From: Parus major
Lineage: Eukaryota > Chordata > Aves > Passeriformes > Paridae
Assembly (NCBI RefSeq): GCF_001522545.3
Contig: NC_031769.1
Location: forward strand, 26,407,844 to 26,471,843
Direction: 5' to 3'
DNA: 64,000 nucleotides
Each line of letters opens with the position of its first letter. The stretch's first letter is position 1. A program made the translations under genes and the position numbers. Below, one piece after another: positions 24,301 through 39,000 of this stretch. Below the pieces are notes generated by a model. That model ran no database searches and was not told the origin of the DNA. It saw only the letters and a list, made by a program, of their open reading frames with translations.

Positions 24301-27300
24301 TTTATCTTCCCTTCTTCAAAACTGAGTATATAGCCACTTCTTTTTGAAAAGTCCTCTGGTTTATTTTCAAACATCCAAAAGGCATAAAATCAATGCCTAG
24401 AGAGTTTGTTTGACTTCTCCCTTTGCGTGTTTAATACTTTAGTGGAATTCAGTGGATTGATAGCACTTTTTTCTTTGAACATCCCTGCTGCCTCTTGGAA
24501 TTTGTCAAAATTCAGTTCCTCACCACAGAGCTCAACCAACGGCTGTTCACCCTTACTGAGCTCTTCATTACAGCACTTGTCAAAACACTGCACCACCTAT
24601 CTATTACAGCATCCTGTGTAAATGTGTATTCTATTCATGTGATAATTATATTTTTGTCCTTTATCAAGCTTTTATATTTTTGATAGTCTTGCTTCCATTC
24701 AGTGGCATCCTCGTAGAATGACCTTACCTTATTAGGCTTTCATCTCCATCTGCTTTACCGAGCTAGGCAATGTTGTCGTTTGCATTGTTCCATCAGTCTC
24801 TTGGCATTTGTTTTATCTTGATCATATTCCTCAGCAGGAATCTGACTCCCATCCTGAACACATGCTGTTCTTACACTGTTGGCAGACAGTGTACATAATT
24901 AACCTTTTTGCCATTCAATTTTGCCCACAAAAACAGCTTCAGAAAGCATTTACTCTGCTTCCTTTTACACTTGCCCAGAGCACAGAAACCACGGCCTGGA
25001 TCTCTCTGTTGACCTTCTCACACCGTGGTACCAGTCACACCGCAATAAAGCAAAGTTTCATCCATCAGCCTGATCACAGAGGTTACATGGCCTTCATGAG
25101 GCACCCAGAATCCAGACGATGCCTAGTGTGAGTTTTATGCCTCTTTCTGTTTTCAAATTTTAAGCAGAGAAGCAGCTGAGTAATTTTTGGCCAACTGTAC
25201 CTTCCACAGGTATCCTTCTGCTTAACTACAGTGCAGTTTAGAGAGGACAATAAACCCTTCTTCTGCTCAGCCATAGACCTATTAAGTAACATGTTTTTCT
25301 GCTCTTCCCCAGTGTTTCTAACTAATTGCATTCTGGAACTAAGGATGCAACATGGCTTTCCCTAAATAGAGTGTGATTTTCACATGGGATATTAAAGCAA
25401 CACAGTTCTGCTGACACCACTTATGTCAGCTGAGAATCTGGCCTCTGATTCTTTATTGAGACATGAGTGTAATCACTGCCATTAATACCTTGCCAGAAAG
25501 CATTAATCCTTCTTTTACAGTTTATTGTTTTTGCAATTTTTTTCAATTGTCTTTGCTGCTGATTGGAAGAGGATGTTTGCATTATTGATTTCAATAAGGC
25601 TTAAAGGAATAAGAATGTAACAAAACTGGCTCACATGTGAACATGCTTCTGAATTTATTTCAATTTATAATTTGTTGGTTCATCTCAACTACATTTGGGA
25701 GGGTGAAATGGTCTGTAATTTGGAGTAATTCTGTGAGCCATTTTCTGCCATGCATAATTTTACCATCAGATAGTATTGTTCTTTATAAAGGTAGAAAGCA
25801 TCACATTCTTCTCCACTCATTTAACAGGCAAAAGTGAGCAAATGGGGAAAAAGTCCAAGTGAAGCAATTTTTTTTTAACAGGTTATCATCCAATAAACAA
25901 GCTAACAGAATATTATCTAAGCAAAAGTATTGTAGAGCAACAGAAATATGCTGCTGAGTAGAAAATAGTTGGTTTATGGAGAGTTGTATTTTGTGTTCTG
26001 CAACCCCCAGCTTTAATTCTCTTTTTTTTCCTGCCTCTAATCTGACTTTCCCTCTGTGAAGGGTGGATAAGTCCCATGCTGCTTTTTTTGTTTTTTCTCT
26101 ACTTTTCCTTTTCTTCCAATGAAACTGAGTATATAGCTTGATTTATCTTTATTACGTGATCAGTTTTCAAGTGTAAGCACTTTTTTAATGCCTACCTTGT
26201 ATCTGTACAGTGGCATTTTCAGTCTCAAACATATGAGATTGCACTTGCACTACTATGTTTATAGTGTGAAGTAGAAAACTGATGATGACAACTCCTAAGA
26301 GCAAGATAGGAAAACCTGAAGGCTTTCACTGGAATTTGTTGTTCTCAGAAGAGGTGAAATATCTGAATTTACTCAGTTGGTATGAAAACAAGGTCCTGAG
26401 CATGCATATTTTCCTGCCCACTTCCTACAGCATCCATGTTTAGAAAACGTGGGACACATTTGTAATGAAGAGATGCATAAAAAGGCCAACAGTTTCAATT
26501 AGTTTGAGCTCTGGATCTCCCAAATTTCATCCATGACATGCAGATAGCTAACCAGAATCAGCAAACCAAATTTCACCACTGTGGAATATACCCAGTAATA
26601 TCCAGCACAAACCACTTGTCACTGGGTACCTGGTTAAAGTACTAGGGAAAGCAATGTGTTACCTAGTCCACTTTCTTGAGGAATGCTGTGAATTCCTCTC
26701 AAAGCCAGTGAGAACTTTCACTTGTATTTAATTAATTTCTTGGTTTGGTGAAATGGGGAAAAAGTTCAATAATTCAGCTGTAATTCAGCTGTTTGCAATA
26801 TAAAATTGTGGAGAATTTTTCTAAAAATCATGTACACAGATAGATGCAACACAGCAAATGACACTTGCCTAATTCATCCCCTGTGTTCTCTGCTAGGAAC
26901 ACCGTGCCTCTCTCCTTTGATTTAGTGGAAATTAGCTTCAGTGACGTACAGTGAAGTGGAGACACCAGGTTCTTTCTTAAATTGGGGAAAATATGAGCCC
27001 CGTTACCTTTACATTTTATGGGCTGGTTGCTCTTTAGTGTTTGGCAAGACAAATAGAGTTACATACTGTGAGTGACTCAGAACAGAACTTCACTATCAAT
27101 CACCTGCCTGACTCTGCACAAATTCTGTAGGGCATTCAGGACATTTTGCTGCCTATGAATATTTCAGACAAGATGAATCCCTAACAGCTTCTTGATGGAT
27201 TAATACTGGAAAGCACGATTTTTTTCTTGTTTTATAGCAGTTTTTCAAAATACTATTGCCACTAAAGCTCTGCAGCAGCATGTGTCTTTAAATGAAGAAA

Positions 27301-30300
27301 CTAACCCAGGGGAGTATCACTGACTCCCTTTATCACAAGTCATTTGAAGAAATTATATTTAATATATTAATATTGTATGAACTGCAGCAGCAGAAAATGG
27401 ACAGTTATGGAGTTTGTTTTAGATTCTAAGTCTTTAATACAGCACTAATGAAAGTGAACTGCAGTGGATGCTTTAATAAAGCCAGCTCCTAGTCAGAGTC
27501 ATCCAAAGGTGCAGACTATGGGCCTGGGTCTGTTGTAAACCTCTAAAGGTTCCCTGGAGCTACAGGAGAAGGATTACAAGAGAAAACGAGAGAAAACTTC
27601 TTGACTATCTTTTCATAATGACAAGCCATCTTTCACTGCCAGAAAATCTGGATAGTGACTATTGTATATAGAGAGATGATTCTATTAACTCCATCACACA
27701 TGCTCATCATTCCAAAGAGCATATTATGGAGAATTGCTCTCTTAATACAATTAGCTGCCCAAAAGCCTCCAGTCACTACTGCAACAAGGCCACCAAAATG
27801 TTTAAGATACCTCTACCAGTAGTGATCTTACAATAGGAAGTTACCTTTTTTTAATTGACATCTTATTATTTGAGCACCAAGATGACAGCTTTGTTTTAAA
27901 TACGTTTATTCTTTTCCTCCATGCATTCTTAAAGGACTTTTGCAAAAACAATGGAAGAGATTTATTCTGATTTGTGATTCTTTTCTCACATTAGGGAAGT
28001 CATAACTACCTATTAAGTGCACAATTTTTATCAAAATAAAATTTCATTTGCATTTGATTAATTAATTATATGTCCATCTAAGTACATAGAAGGCATTTAT
28101 TAGTTGTCTATTTTTCTAATCAATCTACAAAAACATACAGTTATCATAAACCACACATATGAAATCATAATACAGTCAACAGAGGATTCGACCTAATGTC
28201 CACCTTCAACTAACCTTGATTTTAGCTCATCTCCAGCCTTAATCTGTGCTTCCACCTCCTGTTAAACAGCTGCTACATGCCAGTCCAAGGACAGCTGCAT
28301 TTCAATTAATGTGAAAAAATTCTTTTATCTCCCATGACTACTTCTCCAGGTTGTTTTGAGTATTAATTAAATTTTGCAGAAGACTTTGAGGTATTTTGAT
28401 GCCTGCAAAGTGTCATTTATTACAACCTCATGGTATAAGCAGGTATCTTCAGGCTTACACAAGTCCCAGATAAGGCCATACGTGCCTAAGCATTCTTGAA
28501 CTTTTCAGTGTTCACAAAAAGACATGAAATTTGGAGGTCAGGCTTACTTTCACTCAGAATCTGAGCCTTTTCAGAACGGAAAGAAGATACACCAACTTTT
28601 CTCATTTCAGACTTTGTCAAATGACAGAATATTTTTCTTTATTAGCACAAATACTAAACATGATCTGACTAATATCACTGCACTACATCTGTTGTTATAA
28701 CAGATGTGAGTTTGCCAAGCTATTCTCTCATTTTGTTGTAGCAAGACTTAAAAGCCTAGCCCATTAACAAGAATGGGGTAAATGATCGCACTTCATCATT
28801 TTCAGAGGGACTTATGGAATATGAAATAAGTTTCATGTCAGTAAAGCATCACAGTACTGCAGGATTGTTTGAAATTACATAGAAAAATGGACAGATACCT
28901 GCAAAGAATTTTCTTGATTTTTTGTAAATATACATATTTATATATGTCTGCATGTATATACAGATGCAAATTCATGTTTACATTTTAATACAGAAATAGA
29001 AGAGTATTGTTTAACTTTTATTATTTATACTCATGACCCTGTATATGTCCTTACCAGACACATAGTCATCCTGTGACAAATCAGGTTGGTATAACTGTTG
29101 TTTTTGTCTGCCAAGGATCTGGCCCTGCATGTGTGCATATATCTCTGTCTATATACAAATACAGTTGATATACATATAGATACATCTACAGCTATGTGTA
29201 TGGAAATATATAAGGAAACCTGGAGTGAGAGCAGCTTTCCATTATAAAGTATTCTATATCCTTTTTCTATCTTCAGCCTCCTTGGATGCAACATGAAAAT
29301 GCCAAGAAAGCAAAGAGAGAATACTTGAGGGGAAAAAAAATAAAAAAGGAGTTTGCTTTGAAACAACTTAACATTAATCTTTAGTTGGGTTTATTTCTTT
29401 ATTTATTGAACATAATTTAAATGAGGGTTTGTCCTGCAATGGCTGGATTCTTCATAAAACTTCCAGCTATCTTCCCAATAAATGTTCCAGAACTGGTGCC
29501 CTCATGATGTATACCAGAGATGCCATGAACTGCTGGAAATTGTACAGTGCTTCTGGACACAAAACCAGGCTTGTTATCCTTTCAGGAAAAATTCAGGTTT
29601 TTCAGATTTAAAGTGATAAAAGGTGTCAATTAAAGTTCTGGGCATCCTAACATATTTCTTGTAAAATTCTTGCAAAAATACAGTGAAATACCCAGTTTCC
29701 CTTGGCACATGGTTAAAATGCTGAAACTCAGCCCAAATGGGTCACTGCTTTCAAGCTCACAGCCAAATGAGAAAAAATAGGATTGTGCAGTGCTTTGAAG
29801 GCTTTCCTTTTAGAAAACGAAAAAATAATGCTTTAAGTTCTGCTGTAAAAAATGGAGGGTTAGTTTTCAAAGTCACTGTTTCGTTTTTAAGAAGTGCTGA
29901 ATGTGCATCTTCTGCTTCTTTATGTAAAAATCTAATGATGGCTTCATCAATTTTACATTATTTTTACATAATACTTTGTCTTTCTTCCATGCACCACTCA
30001 TTCACACAGGAAAGGGGAATGAGGGTAACAGACACAGCTAAAGTATGTTAGTGCATCCCAATTTCCATGAGCACGATTTTGCAACTTAACTAATTTTAAA
30101 TAACTTTCTCCATAGTCTTATGTGTTCCAAAGCACAAATGCCTCTCATGACTTGCTCCTGCCTCCTCAGGGAGCAGCCAGCCCTCGCTGTGCCCTGGCAA
30201 AAGGGTATTGATAGCAGTGAAACTGGGATGGATGCCACTGGCAAAACGTCATGCTGAGCTTTAAAGGTCATCAGGGAAGAATTGCATTCAGATTCTCTTA

Positions 30301-33009
30301 TTTGATAATCAAGCAAAATTACTTCTATTTGAGTAATTAAGGTACTTTTCAGTTAAATCTGTTACCTTTGTTCAACTCAGATTCCCATGGAACTCAATGA
30401 AAATATGGAGATTTTCAAGAAATATGGCCAAAGAAAGGAAAGGGGAAAAAACTGTTATTAATAACAAATTATAATCAACACTTTAATGTGAAGATAAGAA
30501 AATTAGTAAACACCTTCAGACTACTAGAAAAGAAATAAATATTTTAGACAGGTATGCATCAATTTTCAAGATGCAGACTATAATCTACCAGGTGTAAATG
30601 TGAAATGACCCACGATTTCCTAAAAATAGTAGCTATTCTTGTCTTGCTACAACAAAATGAGAGAATAGCTTGGCAAACTAAATTAGAACATACTTCATGC
30701 CTCATAATATATTTTCTAATATTTTACAAAATAAATGTACGAATACATATCCTTGGTTGTAGTGTTGAAGGTGTGAAATTATTCCTCTATTTGCACATGG
30801 TTTTGATTGTTGGGGATTTAGAATATCCTGAAGCTTAGCTGGGAAAAAATTGCTACAGTTGAATATATTACTGTTGAAGTAATTTTTCAACTGAAGTTGA
30901 AGTAATCCATACAGAACAAGAATAAAGTAAAATACATTTTTACAAAATTTACCATGTGAAAATAAACAATGATTTTTAAAATATTGTTTTGGGGATTCGA
31001 TGGATTTTAAAGAAACCTTTGTTTCAGACACTAAACATGGTAGTGTGTTTCAGTCCTCATAGCCTCTGAGCCTCCTTCGCATTGCAAATTCCCTATAATA
31101 ACAAGATTATTTTGTTTACAAAACCACAGTATTGCAAAACATTTGCATCACTAATGTAATTAAGTACTTGTGCACATGCTAATGTGTTCTACCTAATCTT
31201 AGGTTTGCAAATTTTCAATTCTGTGTAAGGGATAGAATTATAATTTTTTCCTTTCAGTAAATGCTTCGGGGTTTAATGACAAAAATTAACTGGATAGCAT
31301 TAGTATATTCCAAGAGACAAAGAAAACTATGCTGCAGGAAATTATCCTGCCACAAACAAACAAAAATTTTTCCCATGTAAATTTTGTGACTAATGTTAAG
31401 CATGCATTGAGCTTTTAAGCAATTAAAATGTTGTGTTATGTTCAACCGTCATTTCATGCCCCGAACCCAGATAAAGAGAATAACTGCTGATCCAATAGTC
31501 CTAATCCAAAACTGACTGATGCCACTGGAAGCATTGTACTTAGCTGGCATCCTAGGAAAGTGTAAGAAGCTCTCTAAATGCATAGGCTAAAATGTAATTC
31601 GGTTTGAAATGTTTTTCTTGAGACTAGGTGCTTTCTGTTAAAGCAGATTACTTTTAGTCATCTGTGCTCCACCCTAAGGTGGAATACCTACTCATTGTTA
31701 TATTAAAAGCTCATGAGTCCTAAATAGATCTTTCATTAATTACCACCTAAGAAAACAATTGGCCTGAGCCAGAGAAAATGCAGATTAATTATCACTGTTC
31801 AGTCACTCGTAGGACTGGATCCTCAATCTCAGTGTGGCTACATAATACATTACTAATGAGGCTTAATTAGAAAACACCCTCTCATAGTCTAAATAATTTC
31901 TTTTATCACATTTATTACAAAATAAACCCTGTTTCTTCGGTTTTCAGACTAAGTTCTTTCCATATTTTTACCTATGAAAATCCTAAAGCACCCATTTGTT
32001 TCAGCACATTTATCTACATGTAACACTTAAAATAGCTGCCATTTACCACACACAGTCATTAAGAAGAAATTGATTACTTGTCCATATCTTCTTTGTCTTA
32101 TAATCAAGAATTTCTAGAGTAGGGACAATAGTCATATAACTAAAACATGATAAACATATTAGCAGAAATTAGCAGAAGGGAGAAGTCTTAATTCTTTCAT
32201 TATTGCCAAGATTTAATCCATGCAAGGAGTGGAGAAACAGGATTTAAAGAACAATAAGCAAAACTTCAGGCCACCTCTAGTATTTCTTGTTCAACCACCT
32301 GACCAGAATTAAATCCCAGCTAGGCTCCTTCCCCAGTGCTTAGCCCACCTGGGCTGGAGGTCGAATGACTGGATTTACATCTCTTGGATATGCTAACAGT
32401 ACCTGAGTAGCCAGGAGGTAACTTGGAAATCCTATTTTCTCATGGACTTACAGTCTTTTATTCATGCATTTACAGTGACAATTATTGCCACATTCACTGT
32501 TTCTGAAGAATTTTAGTGCCAGGTCCTGGCAAGGGAGCTCCTAATGATTTAATGCTTTTGAAGATGAAAAGGTTATCTAATAGTTAAATTTAGAGACTCA
32601 ATATTAAAAAGCCATATTCATAAGAATTTTTGAATACTCTCAATGTCCTGAACATAACATTGACCTTTCATTAGTTGTTAGAAGTGAACGCTTTGTGAAA
32701 AGTTTTTTTTCCTGGTGTGTTTGCTTGCTCTTGGTACAAAACCTCAAATCCACATTCAGATGTCCTTCATGAACCAGGATAGTCTCCTAATTACTGAATA
32801 CTCATTAATTGAATCTATTTTACTTCTTGTGGTTAAAATGGTACCTGATTCAGGTGCAAAACCACTATCACTTTAGTTGTACAATTGGCTAAATTTCTAG
32901 AATGAGTATTAGCAATGTACATGACGGGACCATGTTCCATTTATTCGTAATTACTTTAATCTCCAGCAATAGATCATAACATCACTACTGACTGTTAGAA
33001 AAGGTGACT

Positions 33010-33013
<4 letters not shown>
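21326..33013. other. Noncoding intergenic DNA
   Basis: No coding gene recognised. The region around 25400-25610 and the TAATTA cluster at 31737-31869 have the look of vertebrate regulatory DNA. The block 24390-25140 is somewhat GC-richer; it may be an old, unrecognisable transposon or exon remnant, but I cannot name it. Confidence 0.7.
31737..31869. promoter_or_regulatory. Candidate enhancer: three TAATTA homeodomain cores
   Basis: TAATTA occurs at 31737-31742, 31786-31791 and 31864-31869, with AACAATTGG (a SOX-like core) at about 31755. The stretch is not simple repeat and has balanced, word-rich composition. This is motif clustering only; conservation is not visible from one sequence. Confidence 0.3.
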
Positions 33014-33063
<50 letters not shown>

Positions 33064-33094
33064 TACTATTATTATTATTACTACTACTATTATT
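33014..33094. repeat. (ATT)n microsatellite
   Basis: Sixteen uninterrupted ATT units (33014-33061) are followed by an interrupted mixture of ATT and ACT units to 33094. The pure block suggests the tract is still length-variable. Confidence 0.98.
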
Positions 33095-36000
33095 GCTTAA
33101 TAAGTGACTAACAGCCGAAAGGGGGATAAATCCTGCTGCACACTGGAGTGGCTTTACTTGCAAACACTTGGCTTTATAATCTCAGCATTGTTGTCTTAAC
33201 ATCTTTTTTTTTTCTTTCTGTTAAGTTTTATAATGAAGACTCTTATTGAATATTTAGAGCTTGTCATATCCACTTAGAGCATACTTCAGGCCACAGCTAT
33301 ATTCCTGACGTTCTAGAAGTGGAAGATAAGTACTTAGGGTTTAGTAAAGGCAAAGCATTATAAAACTGTCACTTTTAAGAAGTCCATATGAAAGGAAAAA
33401 AATTCAATATAATTTATATATTAGTAAAAACTGCTGTCATAAAATATGTATCTATTCTCATGATCTTAATTTAAATTAAAAAATAAATTATATAATAAAA
33501 TTATTTATTACCAAAGTAGAAAAATTACCCTCAAATAAGACCCAAAATATACTACTACATCAACATCAGCATTTCACTGTTCCACTTCCCCATGCAGTGA
33601 TGTTAATAAAGAGTAGATTTGTGTTCATAAAATGAAGTTCAGTACTTCTTTAGTTTCTCTATTGAATGCAGTTAACAATCAGTGCCAAATTAAGATAAGC
33701 TTCCAGCCTGGCTTTTTCCTTTGATTGCTGGAAACCAAGTCCCACCGTTATCTTTTACTGCTTCACACTATTCACCACAGGAGCAATTTTCCTATTTGTA
33801 TCTTCACAAAAGCCATATCAAAATTATGTCATGAAAATTTGTAATGTTTCCAAAATGAAACTCCAGTGCCCAGTTCATATTTGCTCTCCTCCCTCCTGTT
33901 GTTTTTGCTTACACTCTTCCCCATCACCCATGACTTTGGCAACCTGGTGAATGGGATCTCAGAAGCTCTTCAGGCTTCTGCCACAGCACTTGGAAAGGTT
34001 TTCATGCCCCTGCAGAAAGGAAAAGATCAGTAACTACAGCAGAGAAAAACAGCAGTTTCAGACTTGATCTTGGAGGAAGGAGAGAGGAGCCCAGAGAAAA
34101 TGAAAGGCCACGTAGGAAGGCACTTGCACAGACACAGAGCGGGAGAAGTTTGCGCACACCGACATGGCTGGTGTGGGCTGACCCTACACTGAGCCTGGGC
34201 ATGAACAGCAACACGATGGGCACTGAAAAGGACAAATCCCCCTAATTAGTGCTCTTTGCTTTAAATTTTTTGAGAACAGAAAAATATTAAGGAAATGTAG
34301 AGCACTTGCTTTATGCCTCAGCTGTTATGTATGGTTTTCATTATTAACTGCAGCTTGAAATTCCTGTGTCAGCCTCTTCAGGATTGTCTCTGCCTTTTAG
34401 GGAAAGAAAAAGCGACGCTAGCTGTAAAAAAAACTTTGGTTATTCAGAAATCCATGCAGAAGTTGATTTATTTTTAATAGAACTGCTGTACTTTAGGTTT
34501 AAATCATATTAATGTAAAAGCATGTTTCCTAGCCCATTAAAGCTTAAATTGTGCAGATTAATATACTACATCTACTGCTGCTCTATTTTGGAAAGCAACC
34601 AAATTGAAAATGGAGTTCAGTCTGAAGCAAACATATTTTTATTATTATCTTTGATATAACTGGTCTTACTACAAACCATATATATTGCCAGTGTAATTTG
34701 AGGCAATTGAAACAAATGAGAGTATAGTCATGCCAGATAAAATATAAGACCATTTCATTTCCTCTTTGAAATGTCAAAGTTTATGATTCTGATGTCTTAG
34801 AAAAGAATAGAGTTGAGATAACCACAACCCACACACCAGTTTCATTTGTGGATTGCAGACACTTCTTGATCTGTACCAACAGATTACAGTAGTATGTTTT
34901 TAGAGAGCTCATCATTTATATAAGAAGACAAGAGTTGAAATGAAAATGTGTAGATGAAAACAGCCTTCATAAAGTGAAAGAAGCCCAAGATAGCTGTAAG
35001 GTGACATAACATCTATCAGTGAAATGGAACAGCTGTCTTAGGCAAGACAGATAAAAGTAAATGACTTCAAAGCAGAGGAAGAAAGTCAGGAACAACCCTG
35101 GATTCCTCAATCCAAAGAGATATCCATAATGGAGAAGAAGGTTTGAGTATTAAACATAGGATTTTAAAACAACTCTACATCTGGCAGCTGCAGGACAAGT
35201 ATTGGAGCAGATTGTACATTATTGTGGATTCAGTATGGTAATTTTTGTCCTTCTTTATGTGTTTGGTATGCATATGACAAATCAGATTTATTACAGAGAA
35301 CTTTGAAATTTTTAAAGCATCGCTCAATCACATTTCAAAAGTCTCTGAAACTGTTTTCACTTAAAAAACCCCTCTGCTGGAGACAGAACAATATGAAAAA
35401 ATATTCATTATCTGTCTTAAGCAACATAAGTCATTATGAAAATTTGAAAATTACTGCTGAAATTTGAAATGTTTAAATACAACAGAGTTGTAAATATTGG
35501 CATTCCAATTAAATGAAAATTAGCACCTGTTTCCTGAGAGTTTCCCTTGAAATTAACCAAGTGAACAAGAACTAATGCAGTCTATCCTAGAAGGAAATAC
35601 AATTTTTACTACCCTGTAGCTGATCAAGCAAAATATTCCTGTTTCAAAGATAATGTCATTAGAGTTGATTGGAATGATGAGTTTTGATTGAGCAAAAAAT
35701 TGCCTAACACCAAAGTTAATGATCTGTTCTGTAGGAATAAAGGAAAGAGGTTTAAAATTGTTATAGGGTGTTGGGTACTATTTTTAGGTAAAGTGAAAAC
35801 TGCACTTACAACCATGTTTTACATTTTTCATTATGTGAAGTCGTGATTCCCTGCATTTGCATGTGAACTTACATTTCTGACAAAGTTCTGAACACCCACT
35901 GATGAACAGGTCCATCATAGCATGTATAAATAAAAATGAAGGTGCTTGAACTCTGCATAATGGTGAGAGAAATACAATGAGAACTGCTGTGTAAAGCCCC

Positions 36001-39000
36001 AGGAGGAGTCTGATTGTGAGGTAATAACACAAGTATTTTTCCTGTAAACAGGCTACCAGATCATGGAAACAGTAGTTAAAGGTGAAAGATTTTGTTTATT
36101 CTGTTCTTGCATTTGTGCTGGAGGTGCATTTTGCCAATTAAATTTGCTCACCAGCTATTCATCAATACAAACGTGATTTGCAATGTTCATGTGGTGTGAT
36201 ATACTCATAAAAAGGAAATTTACTAAAAAAATTCCAAGAAAAAATACTTTAAAAGCAAGCTGCTGTAGTAGCTTAGCCCATTTTGCTAAACACTGTCTTG
36301 CATATGAAGAAATTATTATTTAAGACAACTGACATAGCAGTAGAAAATGGTGTCTGCAAACCAAAGGCCCAAACCAAGGGTGCTTATGGACTAGCACATG
36401 CTAGTCCTGTGACATTGCCAGTGAGACTCGAGGGGCTTCATCTGTGAGACTGGCACCAGACAATTCCTGGGTGTTTTTCCAATCTCCACCCTTGACTGAC
36501 TCGATTGGACCTTCACTTATCTGAGGAAGATGGTGATGATGATGACCATTAAAACAACTGTTCAAAAGAAGGCATCAAGAGAGCTCACTGTGAAAGGTTT
36601 CCTTCAGGCAGTATGTTTGATAGACCAAGCAGCTGCTCTGCCTCCATGCCGCCAGAGTCCAAAAATCCTGTTGGCAATCCTGCTGATGCTCCTCCAGCCT
36701 TAGCATCTTCTGTGAGGAATACTGTCTCCATCAGATAAAAGACTGTATATTTGCCATCATGTTGTCTGCTAATGTCTTTGATATCCTGAAGGACAATTCA
36801 TTGTTTTAATGCATGATGTAGTGCAATTCATCATGCAGCAAGAACAATGCTAATCCCCTTTCCTGTTTGCATCAGCCATCACTCTCCAGCCTCTATTGTA
36901 TCTGAATCAATCTGAGCTCATTTATATTAATCATGAGGGTTTTTATAGAAAAAAAGCCAGTTTCAAATTGTATGCATAGGTACCATACAGATGAGAAATA
37001 GAGAGTATGAGAGAAGAAAAAAAGAGGAAATTAAAAGTGTGGTTTATTTTTTATGTTTATAAAGCAAATAAAAAGGTTAAGCAAACAACATATAAACAGA
37101 TATAACAGAAAAATAATATTCAGGAAATAGAACATGAAAATGCAGATAAGCTCATTTAAAGGAGATGGAAGAAGAACTCTCCAACTGCCAGAACACTTAA
37201 AATTCCCTTACAATTTGCACTCCTGAAGAGCTGCAACACTACCATAATGCAGATACCTTCTCAAAGGTGTTGTGTCTCAGGTACAGTTCTGTACCAGGTT
37301 GAATGCTTTTCACTGAGATTTACCAATCTCCTCTCCTAAATATGCAAGCTGACATTTATTTATTGTCATTTCCATTATTAAGGCTTTCTCAGGTTGTGCA
37401 TCAGCGCTAGGATGAATGCAGCATGCTATTACTTGTAAAAAGGATTGGCTTTGACTCCAGTTTATAGTTAAGCCTAAATAGAATGATTCTTGCATTTATT
37501 TGTTACAAAATGCATGTATTTGCTATAAAATTGTGCCTAATTTTTGTAAAATAATTTTACATCCAAAATAGTAACATTGAAGTTAGATGTACCATCAGAA
37601 TCAAACTATATTCATAAGTAATTCTCCAATTCATAGCTATTATGCATTTCCATGGACATAATACGTCACAAGCCAGTGTATTTTAAAGCTGACAGTACAA
37701 AATATCCCTCCATAATATCTCATAGTAATATTTCTCAAGGAGTAGGACAAAACCCATGTGAAAAGATGCTATGTCATTTAGAATTTGCTAAATCAGGATT
37801 CTTATTTTTCTCTTTAGCTTTAATGTTTATTAACCTGCCAACTTGAATGCAATTTCCATATTTCTACTAATGATTAAGAAGTTTTCTTTTCTAGTCTTAA
37901 ATCTTAGAATTTAATAGCTCATACAAAGCAGTTTCAGACAAATAAAGGAATAATCCAAAAGTACATTTAAGCTACAACCATACTTTTTACATTATCAGTC
38001 CTGCTCCAAATGATCAGTTACCCCAGAGTATTCATAAAATTCTATGCAAGGTTAATGTCCATTAGATAATAGGTAACTAATGGGGGTACATAAGCAATCT
38101 TGATATCCAGGTAATAGTTATCAGAAATCTAGTCTAATGTATAGTAAATTAACATTAAAATAACTTCAAAGAACAGAAGAAAGAAAAGGCACTACTTAAG
38201 TCATTGGCTCATGTTTTAGTAACCAGATCTGATCATGGTGTCACTTTGAGTGCCATGAAGATACCTTGATTTTTTGGGGTGTTTTTTACTAAATGGTCAC
38301 AAGATACAGGTACTTCAAACATATTAAAATCTTAAATTTTTACCTGCTAATGCTCCAGTACATGATGCAAGTAAGATAAGGACTCAGACTGGGTAAACAA
38401 CCAGAACCCATTCATACTGAAAAATTCCTGGTACTGCAAGGATTGTATTTTTGTGTAAACTACTTCATTAATTTTTCATTGTTTGTTCGCTTTTGGTGGT
38501 TGTTAATACCAAAAAGTAAATAAGAGGCTGTTTCATTACAGTGGTATGTGTGAGCCTGAAGAAATTACATTGTCAACTGCCCTCAAAATGAGGTAAATAA
38601 GAGTGATGTCACCAACAGTGTGGTTACACTGGACTTCATCTTAGGCTGAAAGTTTCAAGAAAACAGTAATAAAGGCATTTAAGATGCAGCTATAGTCTCA
38701 TCTACAGGTTTCCAGGCACGACTTAGGGTAGGTAGCAGACAGTCAAGTCATGCCCTGTACTTCTTCATAAAAACCAAAAAATCATAAATGTTCAGGCAAA
38801 AAAATGCCTAGTCTGAAGGGTATCAGTATTGATAGGAATTATTGAACACACAGGCAAACCATTAGATTATCACAGGATATGAGAAAGTCTTTAAAGGATT
38901 CATCCATCTGAAACAGGGTCAGAAAAATATTGCTGAAGACATACTTTTTTGAGCTGGATATATGTTCTGCAATATGATTTATGGAATAGGAATTCCATCA

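Noticed and set aside
26770..26791. TAATTCAGCTG repeated twice in tandem
   Set aside because: Real but trivial slippage-scale duplication.
36388..36407. Inverted repeat GGACTAGCA / TGCTAGTCC, 2-nt loop
   Set aside because: Nine-bp arms with a short loop are expected about once or more by chance in 64 kb.
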